Shown: piece after piece, positions 34,931 through 42,963 of the stretch | Position numbering within the stretch: position 1 is the stretch's first letter | Layout: every line of letters starts with the position of its first letter | Assembly (NCBI GenBank): GCA_041583135.1 | Contig: JBFHGJ010000012.1 | Span: 1 to 64,000, forward strand | From: JABSOG01 sp041583135 | Lineage (GTDB): Bacteria; Pseudomonadota; Gammaproteobacteria; Enterobacterales; Alteromonadaceae | DNA: 64,000 nt | Reading direction: 5' to 3' | Notes under the pieces: model-generated | Databases searched by the model: none | What the model was told of the DNA's origin: nothing | Seen by the model: the letters and a program-made list of their open reading frames with translations, nothing else | Program-made: the position numbers and the translations under genes

Positions 34931-34966
34931 AAACAAAACAGGCAGCCTCGGCTGCCTGTTTTGTTT
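34931..34966. terminator. Bidirectional terminator between glnB and bamD
   Basis: This is a nearly perfect 17-bp palindrome: the core CAGGCAGCC/GGCTGCCTG flanked by AAACAAAA and TTTTGTTT, with a tiny TC-centred loop. A T-rich tail exists on each strand, so it can end both converging transcripts. Confidence 0.88.
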
Positions 34967-34981
34967 GCTTGGTATAAGCCC

Positions 34982-35758
34982 TTAATTAACCAGCTTGTTC
35001 TCGGGGTAGTTAAGTCTTAACACATTGAGCGCATCTTGACGCATTTCTTTAAGCCCTAGCTGATCGTAACTTTCAATCATCACCTCTAAAGCATTTTCAA
35101 CCCGAGGTGAATTGGGATAGTTCTCCAAGATGTATTTGCCGCGATTGGCTGCGGCCAAATAAGCACCTTGTTTCATATAATACTGCGCGACATAAATTTC
35201 ACGACGGGCCAGTTTATCTAAAATGGCCGACATGCGTTTACGCGCATCTAAGGCATATTTGCTGTCGGGGAATTTTTTGATCAGTAATTTAAAGTCTCTA
35301 AAGGCTTCACGGGATTTGTCCAACGCTTTGTCGGCACGGTCAATGCCAAAGACTTCTTGGAAGAAGTTTTCATCACTGCCCATATTGACCAAACCGCGCA
35401 TGTAGTGGACATAATCTAAGTCTTTATCGTTGGGGTTTAAGCGAATAAAGCGGTCGATAGAAGCAATGGCTTGGGCATTTTTTGCCGATTTATAATAGGC
35501 ATAAATCAAATCAAGCTGGATGGTGCGCGACATAGGGCCGAATGGATAGGCCGAGTCAATGTGGTTAAGCAGTTGAATGGCGCGGTTGTATAAACCGTCG
35601 TCCATGGTCTTTTTTGCCTCTTTATACATGGCCAGCGAGGTGCGTTTATTGTTGGCTTGTTCTTCGAGGGTGATTTCGTCGGGCTGCGATGCACAGCCTG
35701 AGAGGACCAGTACACCGGCCACAGAAAGGAGTTTCAAGATTTTAATTGGGTTTTCCAT
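34982..35758 (-). CDS. bamD: Outer-membrane assembly lipoprotein BamD
   Basis: This 258-residue lipoprotein is the essential TPR subunit of the BAM complex. The signal peptide ends in lipobox LVLSGC, with the lipidated Cys near residue 22. TPR-type helical repeats follow: YKEAKKTMDDGLYNRAIQLLNHID, DLIYAYYKSAKNAQAIASIDRFI and GAYLAAANRGKYILENYP, given here only by their key stretches. It works with BamA, encoded at 60292-62778. The ATG at 35758 is preferred over an upstream TTG. It is divergent from rluD. Confidence 0.95.
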   Translation of the reverse strand: MENPIKILKLLSVAGVLVLSGCASQPDEITLEEQANNKRTSLAMYKEAKKTMDDGLYNRAIQLLNHIDSAYPFGPMSRTIQLDLIYAYYKSAKNAQAIASIDRFIRLNPNDKDLDYVHYMRGLVNMGSDENFFQEVFGIDRADKALDKSREAFRDFKLLIKKFPDSKYALDARKRMSAILDKLARREIYVAQYYMKQGAYLAAANRGKYILENYPNSPRVENALEVMIESYDQLGLKEMRQDALNVLRLNYPENKLVN

Positions 35759-35877
35759 TAAATCTACCAAATAGGATTAGACAATCAGTCAAAATAAAGT
35801 ATCATGCCGATTTTAAAGCATTATCAGTCACCTTGCACTGAGAAATTTTACTCAGCCTTCTAAGTTACCCATAAATT

Positions 35878-36852
35878 ATGTCAGAACATGTTTCAATCTC
35901 CTGTGAAGTACCGGATTCTTTAGTAGGTGAACGTTTAGATAGGGCAATTGCCGAAATGTTCCCTGACTATTCGAGAATGCGACTAAAAGAATGGATTTTA
36001 GCCGGAAAAGTCAGCGTTGACGGTCAAGTCCAAACCAAACCTCGGGTCAAAATGATCGGCGGTGAGCATATTGTCGTTGAGGCTGAAATCGAGCAGGCGG
36101 TGGATTATGAGGCGCAAGACATTCCGCTGAACATCGTTTATGAAGATGACTATATTTTGGTGATCAACAAACCCGCCGGGCTGGTGGTTCACCCCGGGGC
36201 CGGTAATGCCGACGGCACCATGCTCAACGCGTTATTACACCATTGTCCGGGGATTGAAAATGTGGCCCGCGCCGGTATTGTTCACCGCTTAGACAAAGAC
36301 ACGACAGGTTTGATGGTCGTGGCCAAGACGGTAGAAGCACAAACCCACTTGGTCAGCGCCTTGCAGGCCAGAGAAATTACCCGTGAATATGAAGCCATTT
36401 GCAGTGGCACCATGACCGGTGGCGGTAAAGTCGATAAGCCGATTGGGCGTCATGCCACCAAACGCACCCATATGGCCATTAATGAAATGGGCAAAGACGC
36501 GGTTACCCATTACCGTATCGCTGAGAAGTTTCGCGCCCATACCCGCTTGCGTTTGCGCCTAGAAACCGGCCGTACCCACCAAATTCGTGTGCATATGTCC
36601 TATTTGGGTCATCCTTTGGTGGGTGACCCTTTATATGGCGGCAGGGCGAGGCCACCGAAAAAATGTGGCGAGCAATTGCTTGCCACTTTGCGTGGTTTCA
36701 AGCGTCAGGCGCTGCACGCGGCGATGCTGAGTTTTGCTCATCCTATCACCTGCGAGATCATGGAATTTACCGCGCCGGTGCCTGATGACATGGTTGCCCT
36801 GACCGAGCAACTAAGAGAAGATACTCAGCTCAATCCGATAGAAGACTATTAA
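35878..36852 (+). CDS. rluD: 23S rRNA pseudouridine synthase RluD
   Basis: This 324-residue enzyme makes pseudouridines 1911, 1915 and 1917 in helix 69 of 23S rRNA. An S4 RNA-binding domain occupies about residues 18-75. The catalytic Asp139 lies in HRLDKDTTGL (136-145), the same number as in E. coli. RTHQIRVHMSYLGHPLVGDPLYGG is near 220-245 (seen in parts). The next gene pgeF starts 12 bp after the stop, the usual rluD-pgeF order. Confidence 0.96.
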   Translation: MSEHVSISCEVPDSLVGERLDRAIAEMFPDYSRMRLKEWILAGKVSVDGQVQTKPRVKMIGGEHIVVEAEIEQAVDYEAQDIPLNIVYEDDYILVINKPAGLVVHPGAGNADGTMLNALLHHCPGIENVARAGIVHRLDKDTTGLMVVAKTVEAQTHLVSALQAREITREYEAICSGTMTGGGKVDKPIGRHATKRTHMAINEMGKDAVTHYRIAEKFRAHTRLRLRLETGRTHQIRVHMSYLGHPLVGDPLYGGRARPPKKCGEQLLATLRGFKRQALHAAMLSFAHPITCEIMEFTAPVPDDMVALTEQLREDTQLNPIEDY

Positions 36853-36864
36853 TCTAAACCGGCC

Positions 36865-37602
36865 GTGACCTTGCTCACCCCAAATTGGCCAGCACCGAGC
36901 AATGTGGTGGCCTACACCACCACCAGAGGCGGCGGATTTTCCAAACCGCCGTTTGAGCGTTTTAATTTGGCCTGCCATGTTGGCGATGTCGCCAAAGATG
37001 TCGCCAAAAACCGTGCGCTATTGAGCGAGCAATTGGGCGCCGAGCCGATATGGTTAGAGCAGACCCATAGCACCAATGTGATGGTCATAGACGGCCAAAA
37101 CATCAACTCCACAGCGCAAACCGACGGCGCGATCACCACATTAGCCAATACCGTTTGTTGCGTGATGACGGCAGATTGCCTGCCGATTTTATTGACCGAT
37201 AGGCAAGGGTCGTTTGTCGGCGCCTTACATGCCGGCTGGCGCGGTTTGGCCAATGGCATCATTACTGAGGCGCTAAGGCAAATAAAGGGCCTTAGAGGTG
37301 GTGTCGATAACGACATTCTGGCTTGGTTGGGACCTGCCATAGGCCCTTCGGCATTTGAGGTCGGCGCTGAGGTAAAGGCGGCGTTTGAGCAGAAAAATGG
37401 CCTCAATGGCAGGGCATTTAGGCGCCATGGACAAAAGTGGTTGTGCGACATTTATTTACTGGCCAAAATTGAACTCAACGGGCTTGGGGTTACACAAATC
37501 TATGGTGGCGAGTATTGTACTTTTAGGGCTCCGACCCAGTTTTTTTCTTATCGCCGCGATGGCGTGACAGGCCGCATGGCGAGCTGCATTTTTCTGCGAT
37601 AA
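36865..37602 (+). CDS. pgeF: Polyphenol oxidase / peptidoglycan editing factor PgeF (YfiH)
   Basis: This 245-residue protein belongs to the YfiH/DUF152 family. The metal/catalytic His and Cys residues are in LEQTHSTNV (about 64-72), TADCLPILL and GALHAGWRGL. The family includes laccase-like and purine nucleoside phosphorylase activities, and E. coli YfiH removes misincorporated serine from peptidoglycan precursors. It starts with GTG at 36865, shortly after rluD. Which activity dominates here is not known. Confidence 0.92.
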   Translation: MTLLTPNWPAPSNVVAYTTTRGGGFSKPPFERFNLACHVGDVAKDVAKNRALLSEQLGAEPIWLEQTHSTNVMVIDGQNINSTAQTDGAITTLANTVCCVMTADCLPILLTDRQGSFVGALHAGWRGLANGIITEALRQIKGLRGGVDNDILAWLGPAIGPSAFEVGAEVKAAFEQKNGLNGRAFRRHGQKWLCDIYLLAKIELNGLGVTQIYGGEYCTFRAPTQFFSYRRDGVTGRMASCIFLR

Positions 37603-37648
37603 AAGCGTGCCAAAATTGATCTGGCGCAAAAACAATCCACACAAAAAA

Positions 37649-37679
37649 CATTGAAATATTCCAGTCCGATACCCATTTA
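37649..37679 (+). promoter_or_regulatory. Heat-shock (sigma-32) promoter of clpB
   Basis: CATTGAAA (37649-37656), a 14-nt spacer and ACCCATTTA (37671-37679) resemble the sigma-32 consensus CTTGAAA N13-15 CCCCATNTA. The element lies 38 bp before the clpB ATG, a gene that is under sigma-32 control in E. coli. Confidence 0.72.
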
Positions 37680-37716
37680 ACAGTTAACTTCATTTTTTTA
37701 CTTGGAATATTGACTC

Positions 37717-40299
37717 ATGAGATTAGACAGACTCACCAGCAAGTTGCAGATCGCGATTTCCGATGCTCAATCTCTGGCGTTGGGTCGGGATCACCAATAT
37801 ATCGAACCGATTCATTTGATGTATACCCTGCTCAATCAAGAGGGCAGTTCTATTCGCGGTTTATTCACCCGTATCGGGATTAACGTTGATGAATTGCATT
37901 CAAAATTGTCACAAGCCTTAGAGCGAGTGCCGCGGGTAGAAGGCATTGGCGGCGATGTGCAGTTTTCGCAAAATATGGTGTCGTTGCTGAACCTGTCGGA
38001 CAAATACGCGCAAAAGCGTAAAGACAAATACATTTCCTCAGAAATTTTCGTGCTGGCGGCGACTGAAGACAAAGGCCAACTCGGCGACATTCTCAAACTG
38101 GTTGGGGTGACCACCAAGTTGGTTGAAAAGGCCATCGAGAGTATGCGCGAGGGGCAAAATGTCAACGACCCCAATGCCGAAGATACTCGTCAGGCGCTGG
38201 AGAAATACACCTTAGATCTTAACGCGCGGGCAGAAATGGGTAAGCTAGACCCTGTGATTGGTCGTGACGATGAAATTCGTCGCACCATTCAGGTGTTACA
38301 GCGACGCACCAAAAACAACCCTGTGCTTATCGGTGAACCTGGGGTAGGTAAAACGGCCATCGTTGAGGGCTTGGCCCAGCGAATAGTCAACGGTGAGGTG
38401 CCTGAAGGGCTTAAGAATAAACGAGTGCTGTCTTTGGATATGGGCGCGTTGGTCGCCGGTGCCAAATATCGCGGCGAATTTGAAGAAAGGTTGAAAGCGG
38501 TGCTCAATGAGCTGGCCAAAGAAGAAGGTCAGGTGATTTTGTTTATCGATGAGATCCACATGATGGTTGGCGCCGGTAAAACCGACGGCGCGATGGATGC
38601 GGGTAATATGCTCAAACCGGCGCTGGCGCGCGGTGAGCTGCACTGTGTCGGCGCGACCACCACCGATGAGTATCGCAAATACATTGAAAAGGATGCGGCC
38701 CTTGAGCGTCGTTTCCAAAAAGTGATGGTTGATCAGCCCGGTGTACAAGACACCATTGCCATTTTACGTGGTCTGAAAGAACGCTATGAGATCCATCACT
38801 CGGTTGAGGTGACAGACACCGCGATTGTTGCAGCGGCAAACCTATCGCACCGTTATATTTCCGACAGACAGCTGCCGGATAAAGCCATCGACTTGATTGA
38901 TGAGGCGGCGTCGAATATTCGTATGCAGATTGACTCTAAGCCAGAAGAATTAGACCGCTTAGAAAGGCGCGTCATTCAGCTCAAGCTCGAAGAAAAAGCC
39001 ATCGCCAAAGAAACCGATGCGGCCACGGTAGCAAGGCGTGATGTGATCTTAAGCGAGATCCAGACCTTGGAGGGCAAGTACAACGAACTCGATGAGATCT
39101 GGCGGGCAGAAAAAGCCGCGCTGCAAGGCACACAAAACATCAAAACCGAACTTGAGCAAGTCAGACTCGATTTTGAGGTGGCCAAGCGGGCAGGGGACTT
39201 GCAACGTATGTCCGAGTTACAATACGGTCGAATTCCTGAGCTTGAGCGCAAGCTGGATTTGGCCGCCGGGGTTGAAATGCAAGACATGCGCTTGTTGCGT
39301 CACAAAGTGACCGAAAGCGAAATAGCCGAAGTGTTGTCGCGTTGGACCGGCATTCCGGTATCGAAAATGCTTGAAGGCGAGCGGGATAAGTTGTTGCGCA
39401 TGGAAGATGAGCTGCATCAGCGAGTCATTGGCCAAAACGAAGCCGTAGAATCGGTATCCAATGCCATTCGACGTTCAAGAGCAGGTCTGGCCGACCCGGA
39501 TCAGCCCATCGGTTCATTTTTGTTCCTAGGTCCCACCGGTGTTGGTAAAACCGAGTTGACCAAAGCTTTAGCGGCATTTTTATTCGATACCGAAGAAGCG
39601 CTTATTCGTCTTGATATGTCGGAGTTTATGGAAAAACATGCGGTGGCGAGACTGATTGGTGCGCCTCCTGGGTATGTCGGTTATGACGAGGGGGGCTATT
39701 TGACCGAAGCGGTCAGACGCAAGCCTTATTCGGTTATCTTGTTCGATGAGGTGGAAAAAGCCCACCCAGACGTGTTCAACGTGTTGTTGCAAGTACTCGA
39801 TGATGGTCGTTTAACCGACGGCCAGGGACGCACGGTGGACTTTAAGAACACGGTGATCATCATGACCTCTAATCTTGGCTCTGACATGATCCAAGAAACC
39901 CATGGCGACTTGAACTACGACGAGATGAAAGACATGGTGATGGGGATTTTAACCCAACACTTTAGGCCGGAGTTTATCAACCGTGTCGATGAGACTGTGG
40001 TATTCCATCCTTTGGACAATGCGCAGATCAAATCGATTGCCGATATTCAGCTGGCGGGTCTGAAAAAACGCTTGGCTGACAATGGTTATCAGCTTAAAGT
40101 CAGCGAAAGTGCCTTGGCGAAAATTGCCGAAGCTGGATTTGACCCGGTATTTGGCGCTCGTCCGCTCAAGCGCGCGATTCAAAAGAGCGTTGAAAACCCG
40201 CTGGCGCAGGCCCTACTGGCCAACAAAATCGAGAGCAATACCACCTTGCTTATCGACTGCGAAGATGGCGAGTTGAAAGTGAAAAAACAAACCCGCTAA
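37717..40299 (+). CDS. clpB: ATP-dependent chaperone ClpB
   Basis: This 860-residue hexameric disaggregase works with DnaK. An N-terminal Clp domain (about 1-145) is followed by AAA+ module 1 with Walker A GEPGVGKT at 206-213 and Walker B VILFIDEIH. The long coiled-coil middle domain (about 400-525) is unique to ClpB, then AAA+ module 2 has Walker A GPTGVGKT near 605-612. The middle domain separates it from ClpA and ClpC. A heat-shock promoter precedes the gene and a strong terminator follows. Confidence 0.97.
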   Translation: MRLDRLTSKLQIAISDAQSLALGRDHQYIEPIHLMYTLLNQEGSSIRGLFTRIGINVDELHSKLSQALERVPRVEGIGGDVQFSQNMVSLLNLSDKYAQKRKDKYISSEIFVLAATEDKGQLGDILKLVGVTTKLVEKAIESMREGQNVNDPNAEDTRQALEKYTLDLNARAEMGKLDPVIGRDDEIRRTIQVLQRRTKNNPVLIGEPGVGKTAIVEGLAQRIVNGEVPEGLKNKRVLSLDMGALVAGAKYRGEFEERLKAVLNELAKEEGQVILFIDEIHMMVGAGKTDGAMDAGNMLKPALARGELHCVGATTTDEYRKYIEKDAALERRFQKVMVDQPGVQDTIAILRGLKERYEIHHSVEVTDTAIVAAANLSHRYISDRQLPDKAIDLIDEAASNIRMQIDSKPEELDRLERRVIQLKLEEKAIAKETDAATVARRDVILSEIQTLEGKYNELDEIWRAEKAALQGTQNIKTELEQVRLDFEVAKRAGDLQRMSELQYGRIPELERKLDLAAGVEMQDMRLLRHKVTESEIAEVLSRWTGIPVSKMLEGERDKLLRMEDELHQRVIGQNEAVESVSNAIRRSRAGLADPDQPIGSFLFLGPTGVGKTELTKALAAFLFDTEEALIRLDMSEFMEKHAVARLIGAPPGYVGYDEGGYLTEAVRRKPYSVILFDEVEKAHPDVFNVLLQVLDDGRLTDGQGRTVDFKNTVIIMTSNLGSDMIQETHGDLNYDEMKDMVMGILTQHFRPEFINRVDETVVFHPLDNAQIKSIADIQLAGLKKRLADNGYQLKVSESALAKIAEAGFDPVFGARPLKRAIQKSVENPLAQALLANKIESNTTLLIDCEDGELKVKKQTR

Positions 40300-40310
40300 T
40301 AGCGATAATT

Positions 40311-40352
40311 CACGCCTTGTCTTTGCCGTGCAGGCAAGACAAGGCGTGTTTT
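40311..40352 (+). terminator. Terminator of clpB
   Basis: CACGCCTTGTCT-(T)-TGCC pairs with GGCA-AGACAAGGCGTG (one bulged T, 5-nt loop), followed by TTTT. It lies just after the clpB stop codon on the plus strand. Confidence 0.88.
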
Positions 40353-40522
40353 GAGCGCTGCTTCTTAACGACCTCTTTATCCTCTGCGTTGGTTTTTCCC
40401 ACCCCGTAACCAAAAAAAACAATAAAATGATGTGCTCGAATGATTGAAATGGTAAGTTATAACCCCAATTTAAGCTGATACTCTGGCAGCTTTTGCCATC
40501 GACTTAAAAAGAGATCCCAATT

Positions 40523-42091
40523 TTGAAAGATGAATTGAATCGCAAGCTGGCGTTTTTGTCACAGGGCGAGCACCTTAAAGCCGTTTGCGGCATTGTTCGA
40601 GGCATAGAAAGGGAAACATTGCGTGTAGCAAAAGATGGCGCGATTTCTCAAACTGACCATCCGGTCGCCTTTGGTTCGGCACTCACTCATCCATACATCA
40701 CCACAGACTACTCAGAAGCGTTGCTGGAATTTATTACCCCGGCCAGTACAGATGCCAACAAAACGATGGCTCAGCTTGAAGACATTCATCGCTTTGCGGT
40801 GAAAAATTTAGGCGATGAAGTGTTGTGGCCATTGAGTATGCCTTGCTATATCGACAAAGAAGAAGATATTCGTCTGGCTTATTACGGTGAATCCAACAGT
40901 GGCAAAATGAAGCACTTGTATCGTGAGGGATTGCGTTTTCGCTATGGCAGCTTTATGCAGACCATTTCGGGTATCCATTTCAATTTGTCGTTTCCTGAGC
41001 CGCTGTTCAAAGCGCTCGCCCAATATGATGGGCAAAGCGAGACTTCTCAAGATTTTCAATCAGCGCAGTATTTGGGGCTGATCCGCAACTTTAAACGCTA
41101 TGTCTGGCTATTGACCTATCTTTATGGCGCGTCACCCGCTTTGTGTGGCTCGTTTATCAAAGGCGCGGGTAAAAAATATCCATTTGAACAGGTAGGTCCC
41201 GGGAGCCTTTATCTGCCTTATGCCACCTCGCTGAGACTGAGCGATTTAGGCTATACCAGTAATGAGCAATCAAGCCTTAAGATCAGCTACAACAACATTG
41301 ACGAATATGTCAGCGGCCTGCGTAATGCCATTCACACCCCGGTTGAACGTTACCAGATCCCAGCAGACAACCCCAATGGTTATGCTCAGCTCAACAACAA
41401 TCTGCTTCAGATTGAGAACGAATACTACTCGCCGGTGAGACCGAAGCGCACCACCAGAAGTGGTGAAAAGCCGACCGACGCACTGGCCGATAGAGGCATT
41501 GAATATATCGAGATCCGTTCGATGGATGTTAACCCATATTCGCCGGTCGGCATTGAGTTATCGCAGATCCACTTCTTAGATGTATTGTTAAGCTACTGCC
41601 TGCTCAAGCCAAGCCCCGATATCGATGATGGGCAAAATGCCGTGCTGCATGAGAACATGACTAAGGTCATTTTGCGTGGTCGTGAGCCGGGCTTGACCCT
41701 TACCGACGGTGATAAGCAAGTCACTTTGGTGCAGTGGGGCAAGGCGGTGTTTGACGAGCTGTTAAGTGTCGCTCAGTGGCTTGATAAAGCCGGTGATACC
41801 GAGATTTACACTAATGTGGTGCTAACCCAACGCAAAGCGCTCGATGATCCTGAGTTGACCCTCTCTGCGCGGTTCTTAAACGAGCTTAAGCGTGATAACA
41901 TCGGCAGCGGTGGTTGGGCGGTGAGCCATGCCGCGCAGTATAAGGCGCACTTTGAGCAGGCACAGCCAAAACATTTTTGTGATGAGCATATGCGCGAGCA
42001 GGCCAGCAGTTCTTTGCAACGACAAAAAGCCATTGAGCAGGCCGATGATGTCGATTTCGATACCTTTTTGGCCAATTATTTCGCCGACTGA
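40523..42091 (+). CDS. gshA: Glutamate-cysteine ligase GshA
   Basis: This 522-residue ATP-dependent enzyme makes gamma-glutamylcysteine, the first step to glutathione. Motifs of the gammaproteobacterial type I family are present: GIVRGIERETLRV (about 23-35), ITTDYSEALLEFITP, WPLSMPCYI, RYGSFMQTISGIH and IEYIEIRSMDVNP. The start codon is TTG at 40523. No in-frame ATG lies near it, and E. coli gshA also starts with TTG, so I accept it. The glutathione-dependent YqjG is encoded at 46896-47870. Confidence 0.95.
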   Translation: MKDELNRKLAFLSQGEHLKAVCGIVRGIERETLRVAKDGAISQTDHPVAFGSALTHPYITTDYSEALLEFITPASTDANKTMAQLEDIHRFAVKNLGDEVLWPLSMPCYIDKEEDIRLAYYGESNSGKMKHLYREGLRFRYGSFMQTISGIHFNLSFPEPLFKALAQYDGQSETSQDFQSAQYLGLIRNFKRYVWLLTYLYGASPALCGSFIKGAGKKYPFEQVGPGSLYLPYATSLRLSDLGYTSNEQSSLKISYNNIDEYVSGLRNAIHTPVERYQIPADNPNGYAQLNNNLLQIENEYYSPVRPKRTTRSGEKPTDALADRGIEYIEIRSMDVNPYSPVGIELSQIHFLDVLLSYCLLKPSPDIDDGQNAVLHENMTKVILRGREPGLTLTDGDKQVTLVQWGKAVFDELLSVAQWLDKAGDTEIYTNVVLTQRKALDDPELTLSARFLNELKRDNIGSGGWAVSHAAQYKAHFEQAQPKHFCDEHMREQASSSLQRQKAIEQADDVDFDTFLANYFAD

Positions 42092-42151
42092 CTGGTGTCA
42101 GTCGGCTGCTGCAACCGCCTTTGAATAAGGTTGAATTGAAAGCTTGCAGGC

Positions 42152-42179
42152 AAAAAAAAGCGCGATAGGGATATCGCGC
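42152..42179 (-). terminator. Leftward Rho-independent terminator with no adjacent leftward gene
   Basis: GCGCGATA/TATCGCGC with a 4-nt loop (42160-42179) is followed on the minus strand by eight T (plus-strand A-run at 42152-42159). It is a canonical terminator for leftward transcription, yet the flanking genes gshA and the lipoprotein gene both run rightward. The nearest leftward gene upstream of it is corB (42964-44256). Confidence 0.75.
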
Positions 42180-42267
42180 ATAAATTTGAGTATATCTAGG
42201 GATGAACATACTACAAAACTGTTACGTAATAATAGACTCTAAAGGCCACAGAAAAGTTCAAAAAAAG

Positions 42268-42906
42268 ATGAAAAAAAATTCAATTAATTTTCAATTTTTT
42301 AAAAAGCCGATACAAATCATTGGTTTAACTTTTCTAGTTAGTTCTTGTGCAACCCCTCCACCGGATGAACCTGATAACATTTGCAAGATCTTCAAACAAC
42401 AAGACGATTGGTTTGATGCTGCTGCCGAGGCGCAAGAGAAATGGGGCGTGCCTATCCATGTGCCGATGAGTATGATGTATCAGGAAAGCTCATTTAAACA
42501 TGATGCTCAGCCTGCTATGGAGTGGTTTTTGGGCTTCATTCCACTGGGTAGACCCAGTGACGCCTATGGCTATTCTCAAGCCAAAACCATGACCTGGAGC
42601 GACTACATCAAAGACACCGGCAACAGTGGCGCCGACAGAGATGACTTTGAAGACGCCATCGACTTTATGGGCTGGTTCATTCACAAAACCCACACCATCA
42701 ATGGCGTATCCAAATGGGATGCCTACGCCCAATATCTTAACTATCATGAAGGTTGGGGCGGCTATAAACGTAAAACCTATCTGAAAAAGCCATGGTTGAT
42801 TAAAGTGGCGCAAAAGGTCAAGCGCCGCTCTTTGAGTTACGCCAAACAGCTTAAGGGTTGCCGTGAAGAGCTGGAAGATAAAGGCTGGTTTTTTGGCTTG
42901 TTTTAG
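42268..42906 (+). CDS. Lipoprotein with lytic-transglycosylase-like domain
   Basis: This 212-residue lipoprotein is hypothetical at gene-name level. The signal peptide (KKPIQIIGLTFLVSSC) carries lipobox LVSSC with the lipidated Cys near residue 27. The mature part has the three landmarks of soluble lytic transglycosylases in order: an E-S-x-F motif (QESSFKHDA near 70), a G-x-x-Q motif (AYGYSQAKTM near 98), and an aromatic/glycine motif (NYHEGWGGYKR near 165). The Glu of ESSF would be catalytic. The C-terminus is basic and then WFFGLF. The ATG at 42268 is chosen for a normal signal peptide; the ATG at 42202 would add 22 hydrophilic residues. The function as a murein-cleaving enzyme is inferred. 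Confidence 0.7.
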   Translation: MKKNSINFQFFKKPIQIIGLTFLVSSCATPPPDEPDNICKIFKQQDDWFDAAAEAQEKWGVPIHVPMSMMYQESSFKHDAQPAMEWFLGFIPLGRPSDAYGYSQAKTMTWSDYIKDTGNSGADRDDFEDAIDFMGWFIHKTHTINGVSKWDAYAQYLNYHEGWGGYKRKTYLKKPWLIKVAQKVKRRSLSYAKQLKGCREELEDKGWFFGLF

Positions 42907-42912
42907 AATGTA

Positions 42913-42936
42913 ATGGGCAATGGCTAAATTGCCCAT
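42913..42936. terminator. Hairpin between convergent lipoprotein gene and corB
   Basis: ATGGGCAAT (42913-42921) pairs with ATTGCCCAT (42928-42936) around a 6-nt loop. No T-run follows on either strand, so termination here may be weak. Confidence 0.4.
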
Positions 42937-42963
42937 CACATCTATAAAGCGTTGATATAAGAA

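Noticed and set aside
35759..35877. Sigma-E promoter for bamD
   Set aside because: Leftward TAACTT is followed by TCTCA only at 18 nt, and the -10 has a mismatch. Spacing and sequence are not convincing.
42202..42267. Earlier ATG start for the transglycosylase-like lipoprotein
   Set aside because: It would put 22 hydrophilic residues before the signal peptide and spoil lipoprotein export. The ATG at 42268 gives a normal leader.
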